64,000 nt of DNA, taken from the NCBI RefSeq assembly GCF_019429535.1, contig NZ_JAHXZM010000002.1, forward strand, positions 496,001 through 560,000. Reading direction: 5' to 3'. Source of the DNA: Sphingomonas citricola. Lineage in GTDB: Bacteria; Pseudomonadota; Alphaproteobacteria; Sphingomonadales; Sphingomonadaceae. This document shows positions 39,870 to 48,916 of this stretch, one piece after another. Below the pieces are notes generated by a model that was not told the origin of the DNA, made no database searches, and worked only from the letters and a program-made list of their open reading frames with translations. Both the position numbers and the translations under genes were made by a program. The first letter of the stretch is position 1. Each line of letters opens with the position of its first letter.

Positions 39870-41156
39870 ATGGCGGATACGCTGAAAGTGGCGCTGGCGG
39901 GGCTGGGTACGGTCGGCGGTGGCGTGATCCGCCTGCTCGACGAGAACCGCGACCTGATCGCGCGCCGCGCCGGGCGGCCGATCGAGGTGGTCGCGGTATC
40001 GGCACGCGACCGCAGCAAGGACCGTGGCCTCGACCTGTCGCGCTTCGCCTGGGTCGACGACACGACGCAATTGGCCGGGACCGACGCCGACGTCGTGGTC
40101 GAGCTGGTCGGCGGGGCGGATGGTCCGGCACTGGCGCTCGCGCGCGCGACGCTGGCGGCGGGGAAGGGCTTCGTCACCGCGAACAAGGCGATGCTCGCGC
40201 ATCACGGGCTCGAGCTAGGCGCGGCGGCGGAGCAGGCCGGCGTCGCGCTCAAGTTCGAGGCGGCGGTCGCGGGCGGCATCCCGGTCATCAAGGGCCTGCG
40301 CGAGGGCGCGGCGGCGAACGCGATCGGCCGCGTGACCGGTATCCTGAACGGCACGTGCAATTTCATCCTCAGCCGGATGGAAGCCGAGGGCCGCGACTTC
40401 GCCGACGTGCTCGCCGAGGCGCAGGCGCTGGGCTTCGCCGAGGCCGATCCGTCGTTCGACATCGACGGGGTCGATGCGGCGCACAAATTGTCGATTTTGG
40501 CGAGCATCGCGTTCGGCACCCGCCCGGCGTTCCCGGCGGTGGCGGTCAGCGGCATCCGCCACGTGCTCGCCGCCGACATCGCGGAGGCAGCGGCACTCGG
40601 TTACCGCGTGCGCCTCGTCGGGGTAGCCGAAGCGGGCGCTGACGGGCTGTTCCAGCGTGTCCACGCGCATCTGGTGCCCGCCGATCATCCGCTGGCGCAC
40701 GTGACGGGCGCGACCAATGCAGTCGTCGCGGAAGGCAATTACGTCGGCCGCCTGCTGTTCCAGGGCGCGGGTGCCGGCGAGGGGCCGACCGCGAGCGCGG
40801 TGGTCGCCGACCTGATCGACATCGCGCGCGGCGAGTTCGGCCCCGCCTTCGCGATGCCGGTCGACGCGCTGGCCGCCGCTGAGGCTGCCGACAGCGGTGA
40901 GCGGCGCGGTCGCGCCTATCTGCGCTTCACGGTCGCCGACCGCGTCGGCGTGCTCGCCGAGATCGCGGCGGCGATGCGGGACGCAGGCGTGTCGATCGAG
41001 AGCCTGATCCAGCGCGGCGCCAACCCGGGCGGGGCGGTGCTGGTCGCGATCGTGACGCACGAGGGGCCGGAGCGCTGCGTGGCCGCGGCACTGGAGCGGT
41101 TGCGCGGATCGCAGAGCCTGGTCGGCGAACCGCTGTGGATGCACATCCTGGGATAA
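39870..41156 (+). CDS. hom: homoserine dehydrogenase
   Basis: 428 residues from ATG 39870; the earlier GTG at 39849 adds seven residues outside the family. The NAD(P) fold GLGTVGGGVIRLL is followed by VVVELVGG, FVTANKAMLAHHG, AAVAGGIPVIKGLREG, GILNGTCNFILSRM and FDIDGVDAAHKLSILA. The C-terminal ACT domain (FTVADRVGVLAEIAAAMRDAGVSIESLIQRG) gives feedback control, usually by threonine. It makes homoserine for threonine and methionine synthesis; metZ at 26.3 kb uses the same branch. It is convergent with ctrA. Confidence 0.97.
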   Translation: MADTLKVALAGLGTVGGGVIRLLDENRDLIARRAGRPIEVVAVSARDRSKDRGLDLSRFAWVDDTTQLAGTDADVVVELVGGADGPALALARATLAAGKGFVTANKAMLAHHGLELGAAAEQAGVALKFEAAVAGGIPVIKGLREGAAANAIGRVTGILNGTCNFILSRMEAEGRDFADVLAEAQALGFAEADPSFDIDGVDAAHKLSILASIAFGTRPAFPAVAVSGIRHVLAADIAEAAALGYRVRLVGVAEAGADGLFQRVHAHLVPADHPLAHVTGATNAVVAEGNYVGRLLFQGAGAGEGPTASAVVADLIDIARGEFGPAFAMPVDALAAAEAADSGERRGRAYLRFTVADRVGVLAEIAAAMRDAGVSIESLIQRGANPGGAVLVAIVTHEGPERCVAAALERLRGSQSLVGEPLWMHILG

Positions 41157-41168
41157 GGCAGATACGAA

Positions 41169-41200
41169 AAGGCCGCGGTGCCCCCCGGTGCCGCGGCCTT
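41169..41200. terminator. bidirectional terminator between hom and ctrA
   Basis: A perfect 10-bp stem (41169-41178 with 41191-41200) and a 12-base loop. AAAA on the left gives a TTTT run for minus-strand (ctrA) transcription; the plus side has only CTTC. Confidence 0.75.
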
Positions 41201-41232
41201 CGTGTCCGAAAACGCCGGAACAAACTGGTTCG

Positions 41233-41934
<702 letters not shown>

Positions 41935-41980
41935 CTGCTATTCCCCGGTTTCCCGACCTGCGGCTGCCCTGTTCGCTCGC

Positions 41981-41985
41981 GAGTC
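41981..41985. promoter_or_regulatory. GANTC (CcrM methylation) site in the ctrA promoter region
   Basis: GAGTC at 41981-41985, 47 bases before the ctrA start. In Caulobacter ctrA P1 carries a GANTC site whose methylation state and GcrA binding time expression. The site is seen; the role here is inferred. Confidence 0.55.
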
Positions 41986-42025
41986 TGCCAGATAAATTAA
42001 CTATCCGGGTTCTGAACGCAAAAGG

Positions 42026-42040
42026 TTAATTCCCACTTAA
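42026..42040. promoter_or_regulatory. perfect CtrA box upstream of ctrA
   Basis: TTAA-N7-TTAA at 42026-42040. Read on the ctrA strand it is TTAA-GTGGGAA-TTAAC, the full consensus including the trailing C. It lies 92-106 bases before the ctrA start. A further TTAA half-site is at 41997-42000. It supports positive autoregulation. Confidence 0.75.
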
Positions 42041-42050
42041 GCGCGCTCGT

Positions 42051-43151
42051 TCACTCATCTTTTTCACGCGGGCTCGCGAAACGCGGTTTGCCCATCGCGG
42101 TGAACAGCCGTCGCTCGCGCGTCGTGGGGATGTCCTCACCCAGCATCTCACGCAGGTAGAGGCTGCGCGTCAGCGTGAAGGCGACGACGAGGATACCGCC
42201 CGAGAAGAACAGGCCGAACAGGCCGAACACCGCGCCAGTCCCGATGATCGCGAACAGGCTGAGCGCGGGCGGGATCGAGATCACGCGGTTGGTGACGAAG
42301 GGGGTAACGAAATTGGTCTGCACCACGCGGACGATCGCGAACACGGCGAGCGCCCACAGCAATTGATCGGTGCCCGCGGTCGCGGCGAGACCGAGTGCAG
42401 GCAGCATCGCCCCGAGCGGCCCGACATAGGGAATGAATTCGCTGATCCCGGTCAGCAGCCCGAGCAGGGCGGGCGAGGGTACGCCCGCGATCCACAGGCC
42501 GATGCCGACCATCGCGCCCATCGCGGTCATCTGAATCAATTGTGCGCGCAGCCACAGCAGCAGCGTCGAGCCGACGTCGCCGAGCGCATCCTCGGCCGCG
42601 GCCCGCTTGGTCGGGGGCACAAGCAGCAGCGCGCCGCGCTCGTATATCTTGGGGTCGACCGCGAAGAAGATCGCGCCGAACAGCACCAGCACCGCGTTCA
42701 GCAGCAATTCGCCCGCCCCGCGCGCGAGGCTGCCGATGTCCTGCGCGACGCGGCTGCCCGCGAAGGCGGCGCGCGCGGCATCGGCGACCTTCGCGCCGAC
42801 GGGCGACTGCGACATATAGTCCTGCAGCTTCTGCAGCAGCCCCGGCAGCGAGACGACAAGCGTGTTGACCTGCTGCCGGAACTCGACCCCGAACAGCCAG
42901 CCAAGCAACCCGAGGAAGCCGAGCACCGAGGCGACGCCGAACCCCAGCGCCACCTTTTTTCGCATGTGCAGGTGCGTTTCGTACAGTTCGGCGATCGCGT
43001 GAATGACGATCGCGATCAGCATCGACCCGAACGCGAGGATCAGCAGATGCCGGGCGAGATACAGCGCGGCGATGACCGAGATGATGGCGATCAGCCACAG
43101 CACGCGGCGGATGAAGCGCGCGTCGTCCGCGTCGGGGCTGAGACGGTTCAC
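42051..43151 (-). CDS. AI-2E family membrane permease
   Basis: 366 residues from GTG 43151 (MNRLSPDADDARFIRRVLWLIAI); a TTG at 43199 is possible but adds a Cys/Thr-rich stretch and neither start has a clear ribosome-binding site. Eight membrane helices. The family pattern is ALYLARHLLILAFGSMLIAIVIHAI, a periplasmic-type coiled segment, and AVLVLFGAIFFAVDPKIYERGALLLVPP, GLLTGISEFIPYVGPLGAMLPAL, RVVQTNFVTPFVTNRVISIPPALSLFAIIG. Members are called AI-2 exporters, but many are cation/H+ antiporters or unknown. The gene ends just before the ctrA promoter. Confidence 0.9.
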   Translation of the reverse strand: MNRLSPDADDARFIRRVLWLIAIISVIAALYLARHLLILAFGSMLIAIVIHAIAELYETHLHMRKKVALGFGVASVLGFLGLLGWLFGVEFRQQVNTLVVSLPGLLQKLQDYMSQSPVGAKVADAARAAFAGSRVAQDIGSLARGAGELLLNAVLVLFGAIFFAVDPKIYERGALLLVPPTKRAAAEDALGDVGSTLLLWLRAQLIQMTAMGAMVGIGLWIAGVPSPALLGLLTGISEFIPYVGPLGAMLPALGLAATAGTDQLLWALAVFAIVRVVQTNFVTPFVTNRVISIPPALSLFAIIGTGAVFGLFGLFFSGGILVVAFTLTRSLYLREMLGEDIPTTRERRLFTAMGKPRFASPREKDE

Positions 43152-43229
43152 GCGGCGCGCTGTGGTCGTTGCATGTGCGGCACAACGTGCGTTGGCCAAA
43201 AAGGTGACGCGGCGTGAACGCGAAACGGA

Positions 43230-44687
43230 TCAATCGCGCAGCAGCGCAAGCGCCCCGGCATCCCACGCCAGCATCGCCTGATAGCTTGCCGGCGCATGAG
43301 CCAACATCGCGCGCGCAAACACGCCCGGCAGGACGATGATGAGGGCCGTGACGCCCGCTATTGCTACGGCCCGCCGGCTGTTCTCGATCCGCGGCGCGAC
43401 TAAAGCGGCGAGGCCGGTCGCGAGCATCGGCCAGAGATGGTAGCGCAGATCGGACGCGATCGACACGACAAGGAAGCTTGCCTCAAGCGCGATCGCCGAG
43501 GCGAGCAGCCCGAGTGCGAGGCGTCGCCGTGTCCGATCATCAGCCACGACCTCGGGCGCGGCGGCAATCGTCGCGACTAGCACCACGGCGGCGGCGAGCC
43601 ATGCGATCGGCCAGCCAAGCGGCGTCTCGGCGACCACCGCCGCGACGCGCTGCCACTGCGCTGCGAGGTGGCCGGGGGACATGAGACCGAGATCGTTCGG
43701 CTCGTTGCCGGCCGGTGGCGCGGTGCCGGTCAGCCCGGCGGGCACCAGCCAGCGCTCGGTCATGTTCCAGTGCGACAGGCGCTGCTCTGCATAAGCGATC
43801 GGGTGGTGCAGCACCGCGCCGGCCAGCCGGACGTACAATCGTCCGCCCGGAAGCGCGCGGAGCGGCGCCATCACGCCGGCGCAGCGAGCCGGCTCGCCGA
43901 GCGGATCCCAGAAGAACGGCGATAGGCAGTGACGCTCGCGAAGCTGCGCGACTGCGTCGGGCGACAGTCCGGTCGACGCTGCCGCATCGCTGCGTGCGGC
44001 GATGCCGGCGAGATCGAACAGCGGCTGCGTCTTCTCGACCCCGCTCGCCGATGCGCCGAGCAGGCGATGATTGACCGCGCCCGACGTGGCGAGCACAGCG
44101 GCGATGACCGCAATCGCAACCGCTGCGCGCCGGACAATGCCGCCGGTCGGTAGCAGCGCTGCGATCAGCGGCGCGAGCGCGAAGACGGCGTTCGCACGCA
44201 GCAGCAGCGCGTAAAGGAACAGCGGCACCGCGATCGCCGCAGCGAGCAGCGGTACCGGGCGGCCGCGTAGCTGAAAGGCGGCGACGATCGCGAAGGCAGC
44301 GACGGCGGCCGCGATCATCTGCGCGTCCTTGAGCACGACAACCTGCCAGCCGAGGAACAAGGGCGACGCGCCGAGCGCGAGCACGCCTGCACGTCGCAGA
44401 TTGCCATGCAGCGCGGCGGCGATCAGGCCGAGCCCGGTCCAGTAGAGCAACACCTGCGTGGTGAACATCGGCGCGGCGCCGGCGGCGAGGGGGTGCAGCC
44501 ATGCCCACATCCACACCATGACGGGCGGGTGCCAGTCGTCGATCTGGCCCGACAGTACCTGGTTGAACTGCGCAACCGTGTCATATTGCGCGTAGCCGGG
44601 CGCGAACACCAAAAGCGTCGCGGCGGCGAGCATGCCTGCGACGATCAACGGCGTTCTGGACAGTCGGGGGGCGGGAACGGACGACAT
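43230..44687 (-). CDS. multi-pass membrane protein, GT-C-like
   Basis: 485 residues from ATG 44687 (or GTG 44690). About ten to twelve membrane helices with Arg/Asp loops. The segment YAQYDTVAQFNQVLSGQIDDWHPPVMVWMWAWL after the first helix has the acidic-plus-W-H-P pattern of lipid-linked-sugar glycosyltransferases with a GT-C fold. A large loop near residues 220-320 contains two cysteines (RHCLSPFFWDP, ARCAGVM). It could transfer a sugar to a lipid or surface glycan. It belongs to no family I can name with confidence. Confidence 0.7.
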   Translation of the reverse strand: MSSVPAPRLSRTPLIVAGMLAAATLLVFAPGYAQYDTVAQFNQVLSGQIDDWHPPVMVWMWAWLHPLAAGAAPMFTTQVLLYWTGLGLIAAALHGNLRRAGVLALGASPLFLGWQVVVLKDAQMIAAAVAAFAIVAAFQLRGRPVPLLAAAIAVPLFLYALLLRANAVFALAPLIAALLPTGGIVRRAAVAIAVIAAVLATSGAVNHRLLGASASGVEKTQPLFDLAGIAARSDAAASTGLSPDAVAQLRERHCLSPFFWDPLGEPARCAGVMAPLRALPGGRLYVRLAGAVLHHPIAYAEQRLSHWNMTERWLVPAGLTGTAPPAGNEPNDLGLMSPGHLAAQWQRVAAVVAETPLGWPIAWLAAAVVLVATIAAAPEVVADDRTRRRLALGLLASAIALEASFLVVSIASDLRYHLWPMLATGLAALVAPRIENSRRAVAIAGVTALIIVLPGVFARAMLAHAPASYQAMLAWDAGALALLRD

Positions 44688-44782
44688 CACGCCGGATCAT
44701 CATCGCTGCGTGCTGCAGCGTCCAGTACCACTCGACCAGACGCAAGGACGCGCACCCGCGTTGCGGCAGGTGCGCCCCAGAG

Positions 44783-46177
44783 TCAGATGTGGATCGGCCG
44801 ATCGTAGGCGGCGAGGACGCTCTCGTGCATCATCTCGCTGAGCGTCGGGTGCGCGAACACCGTTTCCTGCAGCTCGGCCTCGGTGGTCTCGAGCTGGCGT
44901 GCGATGACATAGCCTTGGATCAGCTCGGTCACCTCCGCGCCGACCATGTGCGCGCCGAGCAGCTCGCCGGTCTTCGCATCGAACACCGTCTTAACGAAGC
45001 CGTCGGCCTCGCCGAGCGCGATCGCCTTGCCGTTGCCGATGAAGGGGAACTTGCCGACCTTCACGTCGTGGCCGGCTTCCTTTGCCTTCGCCTCGGTCAG
45101 CCCCACGCTCGCGACCTGCGGGCGCGAATAGGTGCAGCCGGGGATGTTCCACGTCTCGAACGGGTGCGGCTTCTCGCCCGCGATCGCCTCGACACAGACG
45201 ATGCCCTCGTGGCTCGCCTTGTGCGCGAGCCACGGTGCGCCGGTCACGTCGCCGATCGCGTAGACGCCCTCGACGTTGGTGCGGCCGTAGCCATCGACCT
45301 TGATCTGGCCGCGCTCGGTCGCGACGCCGAGTTCCTCGAGCCCGATGTTCTCGGTGTTGGGGACGATGCCGATCGCGACGATGACGTGGCTGTAATCCTC
45401 CGCGGTCGACTTGCCGTCCTTCCCCTTGATCGTCGCCTTGACGCCGCTGGCCGACGTGTCGATCTTCTCGACGCCCGCGCCCGTCACGATGCGGATGCCT
45501 TCCTTGGTCAGCCGCTTCTCCATGAAGGCGCTGACCTCCTCGTCCTCTACGGGGAGGATGCGCGGCAGCATCTCGACCACGGTCACGTCGGCGCCCATGT
45601 CGTTGTAGAAGCTGGCGAACTCGATCCCGATCGCGCCCGACCCGATGACCAGCAGCTTGGTCGGCATGACCTCGGGCACCATCGCGTGACGGTAGGTCCA
45701 GATGCGCTTGCCGTCGGCCTTGGCGAACGGCAGGTCGCGCGCGCGCGCGCCGGTGGCGATCATGATGTGCGTCGCGGTCAGCTCGGTCGTCTTGTCGCCC
45801 TGCGTGACCGTCAGTTTGCCTTTTCCGGTCAGCTTGCCGACGCCCTCGTGGACGGCGATCTTGTGCTTCTTCATCAGGCCCTTGACGCCCGCGTTCAGCT
45901 GTCCCGCGACCTTGCGGCTGCGATCGACGATTTTGCCGAGGTCGAACCCGATATTGTCCGCCTTCAACCCGTAGTCGGCGGCGTGGGTCATGTAGTGATA
46001 GACCTCCGACGTGCGCAGCAGCGCCTTGGTCGGGATGCAGCCCCAGTTGAGGCAGATGCCGCCCAGCCGCTCGCGCTCGACGATCGCAACCTTCATGCCC
46101 AACTGGCTCGCGCGGATCGCGGACACGTAACCGCCCGGACCCGAGCCGAGTACGATGAGGTCGTATTGGTCAGCCAT
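44783..46177 (-). CDS. lpdA: dihydrolipoyl dehydrogenase (E3)
   Basis: 464 residues. FAD fold (YDLIVLGSGPGGYVSAIRASQLG), redox disulfide C42/C47 (GGICLNWGCIPTKALLR), NAD fold (KLLVIGSGAIGIEFASFYNDMG), VYAIGDVTGAPWLAHKASHEG, and the C-terminal HPTLSEMMHE base histidine. It reoxidises the lipoyl arms of pyruvate and 2-oxoglutarate dehydrogenase complexes. It is the last gene of a same-strand run beginning with pdhC (E2), which supports service to the pyruvate complex. A 92-base gap with a hairpin precedes it. Confidence 0.97.
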   Translation of the reverse strand: MADQYDLIVLGSGPGGYVSAIRASQLGMKVAIVERERLGGICLNWGCIPTKALLRTSEVYHYMTHAADYGLKADNIGFDLGKIVDRSRKVAGQLNAGVKGLMKKHKIAVHEGVGKLTGKGKLTVTQGDKTTELTATHIMIATGARARDLPFAKADGKRIWTYRHAMVPEVMPTKLLVIGSGAIGIEFASFYNDMGADVTVVEMLPRILPVEDEEVSAFMEKRLTKEGIRIVTGAGVEKIDTSASGVKATIKGKDGKSTAEDYSHVIVAIGIVPNTENIGLEELGVATERGQIKVDGYGRTNVEGVYAIGDVTGAPWLAHKASHEGIVCVEAIAGEKPHPFETWNIPGCTYSRPQVASVGLTEAKAKEAGHDVKVGKFPFIGNGKAIALGEADGFVKTVFDAKTGELLGAHMVGAEVTELIQGYVIARQLETTEAELQETVFAHPTLSEMMHESVLAAYDRPIHI

Positions 46178-46208
46178 TTACGTCAACTCCCGGGCTTGTC
46201 GCCCTGTT

Positions 46209-46231
46209 CGCTCGCACCGCCCGTGCGAGCG
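46209..46231 (-). terminator. hairpin between thioesterase and lpdA
   Basis: A perfect 9-bp stem (46209-46217 with 46223-46231) and a 5-base loop. No T-run follows on the minus strand, so it may be a stability hairpin or weak attenuator rather than a full terminator. Confidence 0.4.
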
Positions 46232-46269
46232 ATGCCGTTTGATCCGATATAGGTGCGTGCGGCGCGAGA

Positions 46270-46665
46270 TCAGGCGTCCACGGGGCGCGGACGGCGGTCG
46301 CGGTCGATCGCGACGAAGGTGAAATGCGCCTCGGTCACCTTGCGCGTGGTTTCGCGGTGGCGGTCGCGCGCGTGCGCCTCGACCGCGATCGTCAGCGAGG
46401 TGCGCCCGACTTTGACGACGTCGGCGAACACGCTGACCTCGTCGCCGACGTGGACGGGGGCATGGAACTTCATCCCCTCCATCGCGATCGTGACCGCGCG
46501 CCCCTTCGCCCGGCGCGCGGCGACGAGCCCGGCAGCCGAGTCCATCAGGCTCATCAGCCATCCGCCGAAGATGTCGCCGTAGGCGTTGGTGTCCGCGGGC
46601 ATCGCGGTGACGCGCATCGCCGGATCGCGGAACGTCGGCCCCGCCACGGAGGTCTCGTCACTCAC
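46270..46665 (-). CDS. acyl-CoA thioesterase, YciA-like hot-dog fold
   Basis: 131 residues from GTG 46665, with GGAGGG seven bases upstream; the longer frame from 46692 overlaps the preceding gene and lacks a site. Hot-dog features: MRVTAMPADTNAYGDIFGGWLMSLMDSAAGLVAARRAKGRAVTIAMEGMKFHAPVHVGDEVSVFADVVKVGRTSLTIAVE. The N-A-Y-G-D-I-F-G-G-W motif with its aspartate is the YciA/acyl-CoA thioester hydrolase active site. It cleaves short or medium acyl-CoAs in the cytoplasm. It overlaps the small membrane-protein gene by eight bases. Confidence 0.9.
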   Translation of the reverse strand: MSDETSVAGPTFRDPAMRVTAMPADTNAYGDIFGGWLMSLMDSAAGLVAARRAKGRAVTIAMEGMKFHAPVHVGDEVSVFADVVKVGRTSLTIAVEAHARDRHRETTRKVTEAHFTFVAIDRDRRPRPVDA

Positions 46666-46873
46666 CGCGCACCCTCCATACTTCGCGCGCACTCAACACG
46701 CCCATCGCCAGCATCGTGCCCGCGCCGACGAGCCAGATCGTGTCATACCCCTGCGGATAGCTCCACGCCGCGCCCCAGAAGACGAGCGCGGTGAACCCCA
46801 GCCCGAGCAGACCCCAGGCAACCTCGCGGATGACCGGGTCGAGCTCGAGCGGAGTGGCGTGACGGCGCGACAT
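46658..46873 (-). CDS. 71-residue two-helix membrane protein
   Basis: Two membrane helices (EVAWGLLGLGFTALVFWGAAW and DTIWLVGAGTMLAMGVLSA) flank a short loop (SYPQGY); the N-terminus is polar (MSRRHATPLELDPVIR). It lies nine bases after pdhC and overlaps the thioesterase start, so it belongs to that operon. The function is unknown. It may be an assembly or anchoring factor; this is only suggested by position. Confidence 0.75.
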   Translation of the reverse strand: MSRRHATPLELDPVIREVAWGLLGLGFTALVFWGAAWSYPQGYDTIWLVGAGTMLAMGVLSAREVWRVRGE

Positions 46874-46882
46874 CGCAGCTGC

Positions 46883-48244
46883 TCAGGCGAGCATGCCCAG
46901 CGGGTTCTCGACCAGCGTCTTGAACGCCTGCATCAGCTCCGCGCCGTCCGCACCGTCGATCGCGCGGTGGTCGAAGCTGCCCGTCGCCGACATGATCGTC
47001 GCGACGCCGAGTGTGCCGTCCTCCATCACCCACGGACGCTTCTCGCCCGCGCCGACCGCCAGGATCATGCCCTGCGGCGGATTGATCACCGCCTCGAACT
47101 GCTTGATTCCGAACATGCCCATGTTGCTGATCGATGCGGTGCCGCCGGTGAACTCCTCGGGCTTGAGCTTCTTGTCGCGCGCGCGGGCGGCCAGGTCCTT
47201 CATCCGGGTCGAGATGCTCGACAGCGAGGCGGTGTCGGCCTCGGTGATGACGGGGGTGATCAACCCCTCGGGCGTCGAGACGGCGACCGAGATGTCGGCG
47301 CGCTTGAACGACACGAGCTCGTTCGGCGTGAACATCACGTTGCACTTGGGCACCTGGATCAATGCTGCGGCGAGCGCCTTGATCATCAGGTCGTTGACCG
47401 ACAGCTTGACCCCGCGCGCCGACAGGCTGGCGTTGAGGTCGCCGCGCAGTGCCAGCAGCTTGTCGAGGCGCACGTCGACCGTCAGGTAGATGTGCGGCAC
47501 CTGCTGCTTCGACTCGGTCAGGCGGCGCGCGATCGTCTTGCGCATGTTGCTGAGCTTGGTCGTCTCGTGCGGCACATCGGGGAGCTGCGCTGCCGCCGCG
47601 GCGGGTGCCGGCGAAGGCGCGGCGGAAGCGGGCGCGGCGGCAGCTTGCGCTGCTTCGGCCTTGGGCGCGAGAGCCGCGCCGGGCTTCGCCTGCTCGACAT
47701 CGGCCTTGACGATGCGGCCGTTCGGACCGCTGCCGGTCAGTTGCGACAGGTCGAGCCCCTTGTCGGCGGCGATGCGTCGCGCGAGCGGGCTCGCCTTCAC
47801 GCGGTCGCCGTCGTGCTGCGCGGTGGGTGCGGGCGCCGCGGCGTCGCTGCGAGCGGCTTCAGTGTCGGCGGGCTTGCCGTGATCCTCGACATTCTCGGGC
47901 GCGGGCTTCGCCTCGCTCCCGGTCTTGTTGGGGTCCTCGGGAGAGGGGCGCGGTTCGCTTTCCTTCGCGGCGGGCTCGGGCGTCGACTCGCCCGCTTCCT
48001 CGCCGTCGCCGTTCAAGAGCGCGATCACCGCGCCGACCTTCACGCCGTCGGTCCCCTCGGGCACGGTGATCTTCGCGATCGTGCCCTCGTCGACCGCCTC
48101 GAACTCCATCGTCGCCTTGTCGGTCTCGATCTCGGCCATGATGTCGCCGGACTTCACCGTATCGCCTTCCTTCACCAGCCATTTGGCGAGCGTGCCTTCC
48201 TCCATCGTCGGGGAAAGGGCAGGCATCTTGATCTCGATCGGCAT
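46883..48244 (-). CDS. pdhC: pyruvate dehydrogenase E2 (dihydrolipoamide acetyltransferase)
   Basis: 453 residues from ATG 48244 (AAAGG upstream); the frame from 48313 adds residues outside the family. One lipoyl domain with the lipoylated K43 ([10 protein letters not shown]), an Ala/Pro/Glu/Lys linker, the E1/E3-binding domain ([34 protein letters not shown]) and the acyltransferase core ending [26 protein letters not shown]. It passes acetyl groups to CoA. No pdhA/pdhB are adjacent. It leads the pdhC-71aa-thioesterase-lpdA run. Confidence 0.96.
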   Translation of the reverse strand: MPIEIKMPALSPTMEEGTLAKWLVKEGDTVKSGDIMAEIETDKATMEFEAVDEGTIAKITVPEGTDGVKVGAVIALLNGDGEEAGESTPEPAAKESEPRPSPEDPNKTGSEAKPAPENVEDHGKPADTEAARSDAAAPAPTAQHDGDRVKASPLARRIAADKGLDLSQLTGSGPNGRIVKADVEQAKPGAALAPKAEAAQAAAAPASAAPSPAPAAAAAQLPDVPHETTKLSNMRKTIARRLTESKQQVPHIYLTVDVRLDKLLALRGDLNASLSARGVKLSVNDLMIKALAAALIQVPKCNVMFTPNELVSFKRADISVAVSTPEGLITPVITEADTASLSSISTRMKDLAARARDKKLKPEEFTGGTASISNMGMFGIKQFEAVINPPQGMILAVGAGEKRPWVMEDGTLGVATIMSATGSFDHRAIDGADGAELMQAFKTLVENPLGMLA

Positions 48245-48389
48245 GGCAAACCTTTGCGCGAATGCTTTCCTGGGGATGCGCGCGTCTCTCGCCCCCAGAC
48301 ACCGTAGCGTCAAGCCCGCGGCGTGATGCAGGTCGCTTGGCGCGGGTCGTAAAGCCTATTAGCTTGGTAGGAGAGAAAGGCCCCGCTCC

Positions 48390-48842
48390 ATGCGCATCTA
48401 CCTGACCGTCATCGACGACACGCCCGAGGCGCAAATCGCGCTGCGCTTCGCTGCCCGCCGGGCGGTCAAGACGGGCGGGGGGGTCGAGATCCTCGCGCTG
48501 ATCCCGCCGCAGGAGTTCATCGCGTTCGGCGGCGTGCAGGCGACGATCGAGGACGACCAGCGCCGCCATGCCGAGGGGCTGGTGCAGCGCGCGGCGGGAA
48601 CGCTGCTGGAGGAATCGGGACTGCGCCCGTCGCTCACCGTGCGCGGCGGCGATGGCCCCAAGGTGATCCGCGAACTGATCGCGGCCAACCCGCAGATCGC
48701 GGCGCTGGTACTGGGCGCGGCGGCGAGTGGGGCGCCGGGCGAACTCGTCGGGCATTTTGCCGAGTGCGCGGGCAGCCTGACCGTGCCGCTGATGATCGTG
48801 CCGGGCGGGCTCGACCGCGAGGCGATCGACCGGCTCAGCTGA
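48390..48842 (+). CDS. universal stress protein (UspA family)
   Basis: 150 residues. One Usp domain: MRIYLTVIDDTPEAQIALRFAARRAVKTGGGVEILALIPP, the helix with QRRHAEGLVQRAAGTLLEESGL, then the switch IAALVLGAAASGAPGELVGHFAECAGSLTVPLMIVPGG. The ATP-binding G-2x-G-9x-G(S/T) pattern is altered (LGAAASGAPGEL), so ATP binding is uncertain. GGAGAG precedes the ATG. Its start is 145 bases from the divergent pdhC start. Confidence 0.9.
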   Translation: MRIYLTVIDDTPEAQIALRFAARRAVKTGGGVEILALIPPQEFIAFGGVQATIEDDQRRHAEGLVQRAAGTLLEESGLRPSLTVRGGDGPKVIRELIAANPQIAALVLGAAASGAPGELVGHFAECAGSLTVPLMIVPGGLDREAIDRLS

Positions 48843-48916
48843 ACGCGGCGCAGCCGTTGGCCAAGCCTCGAGCGGGGGCTTGAGCGAGGGGGCGTTCGCG
48901 GCCACAACCGGCGACC

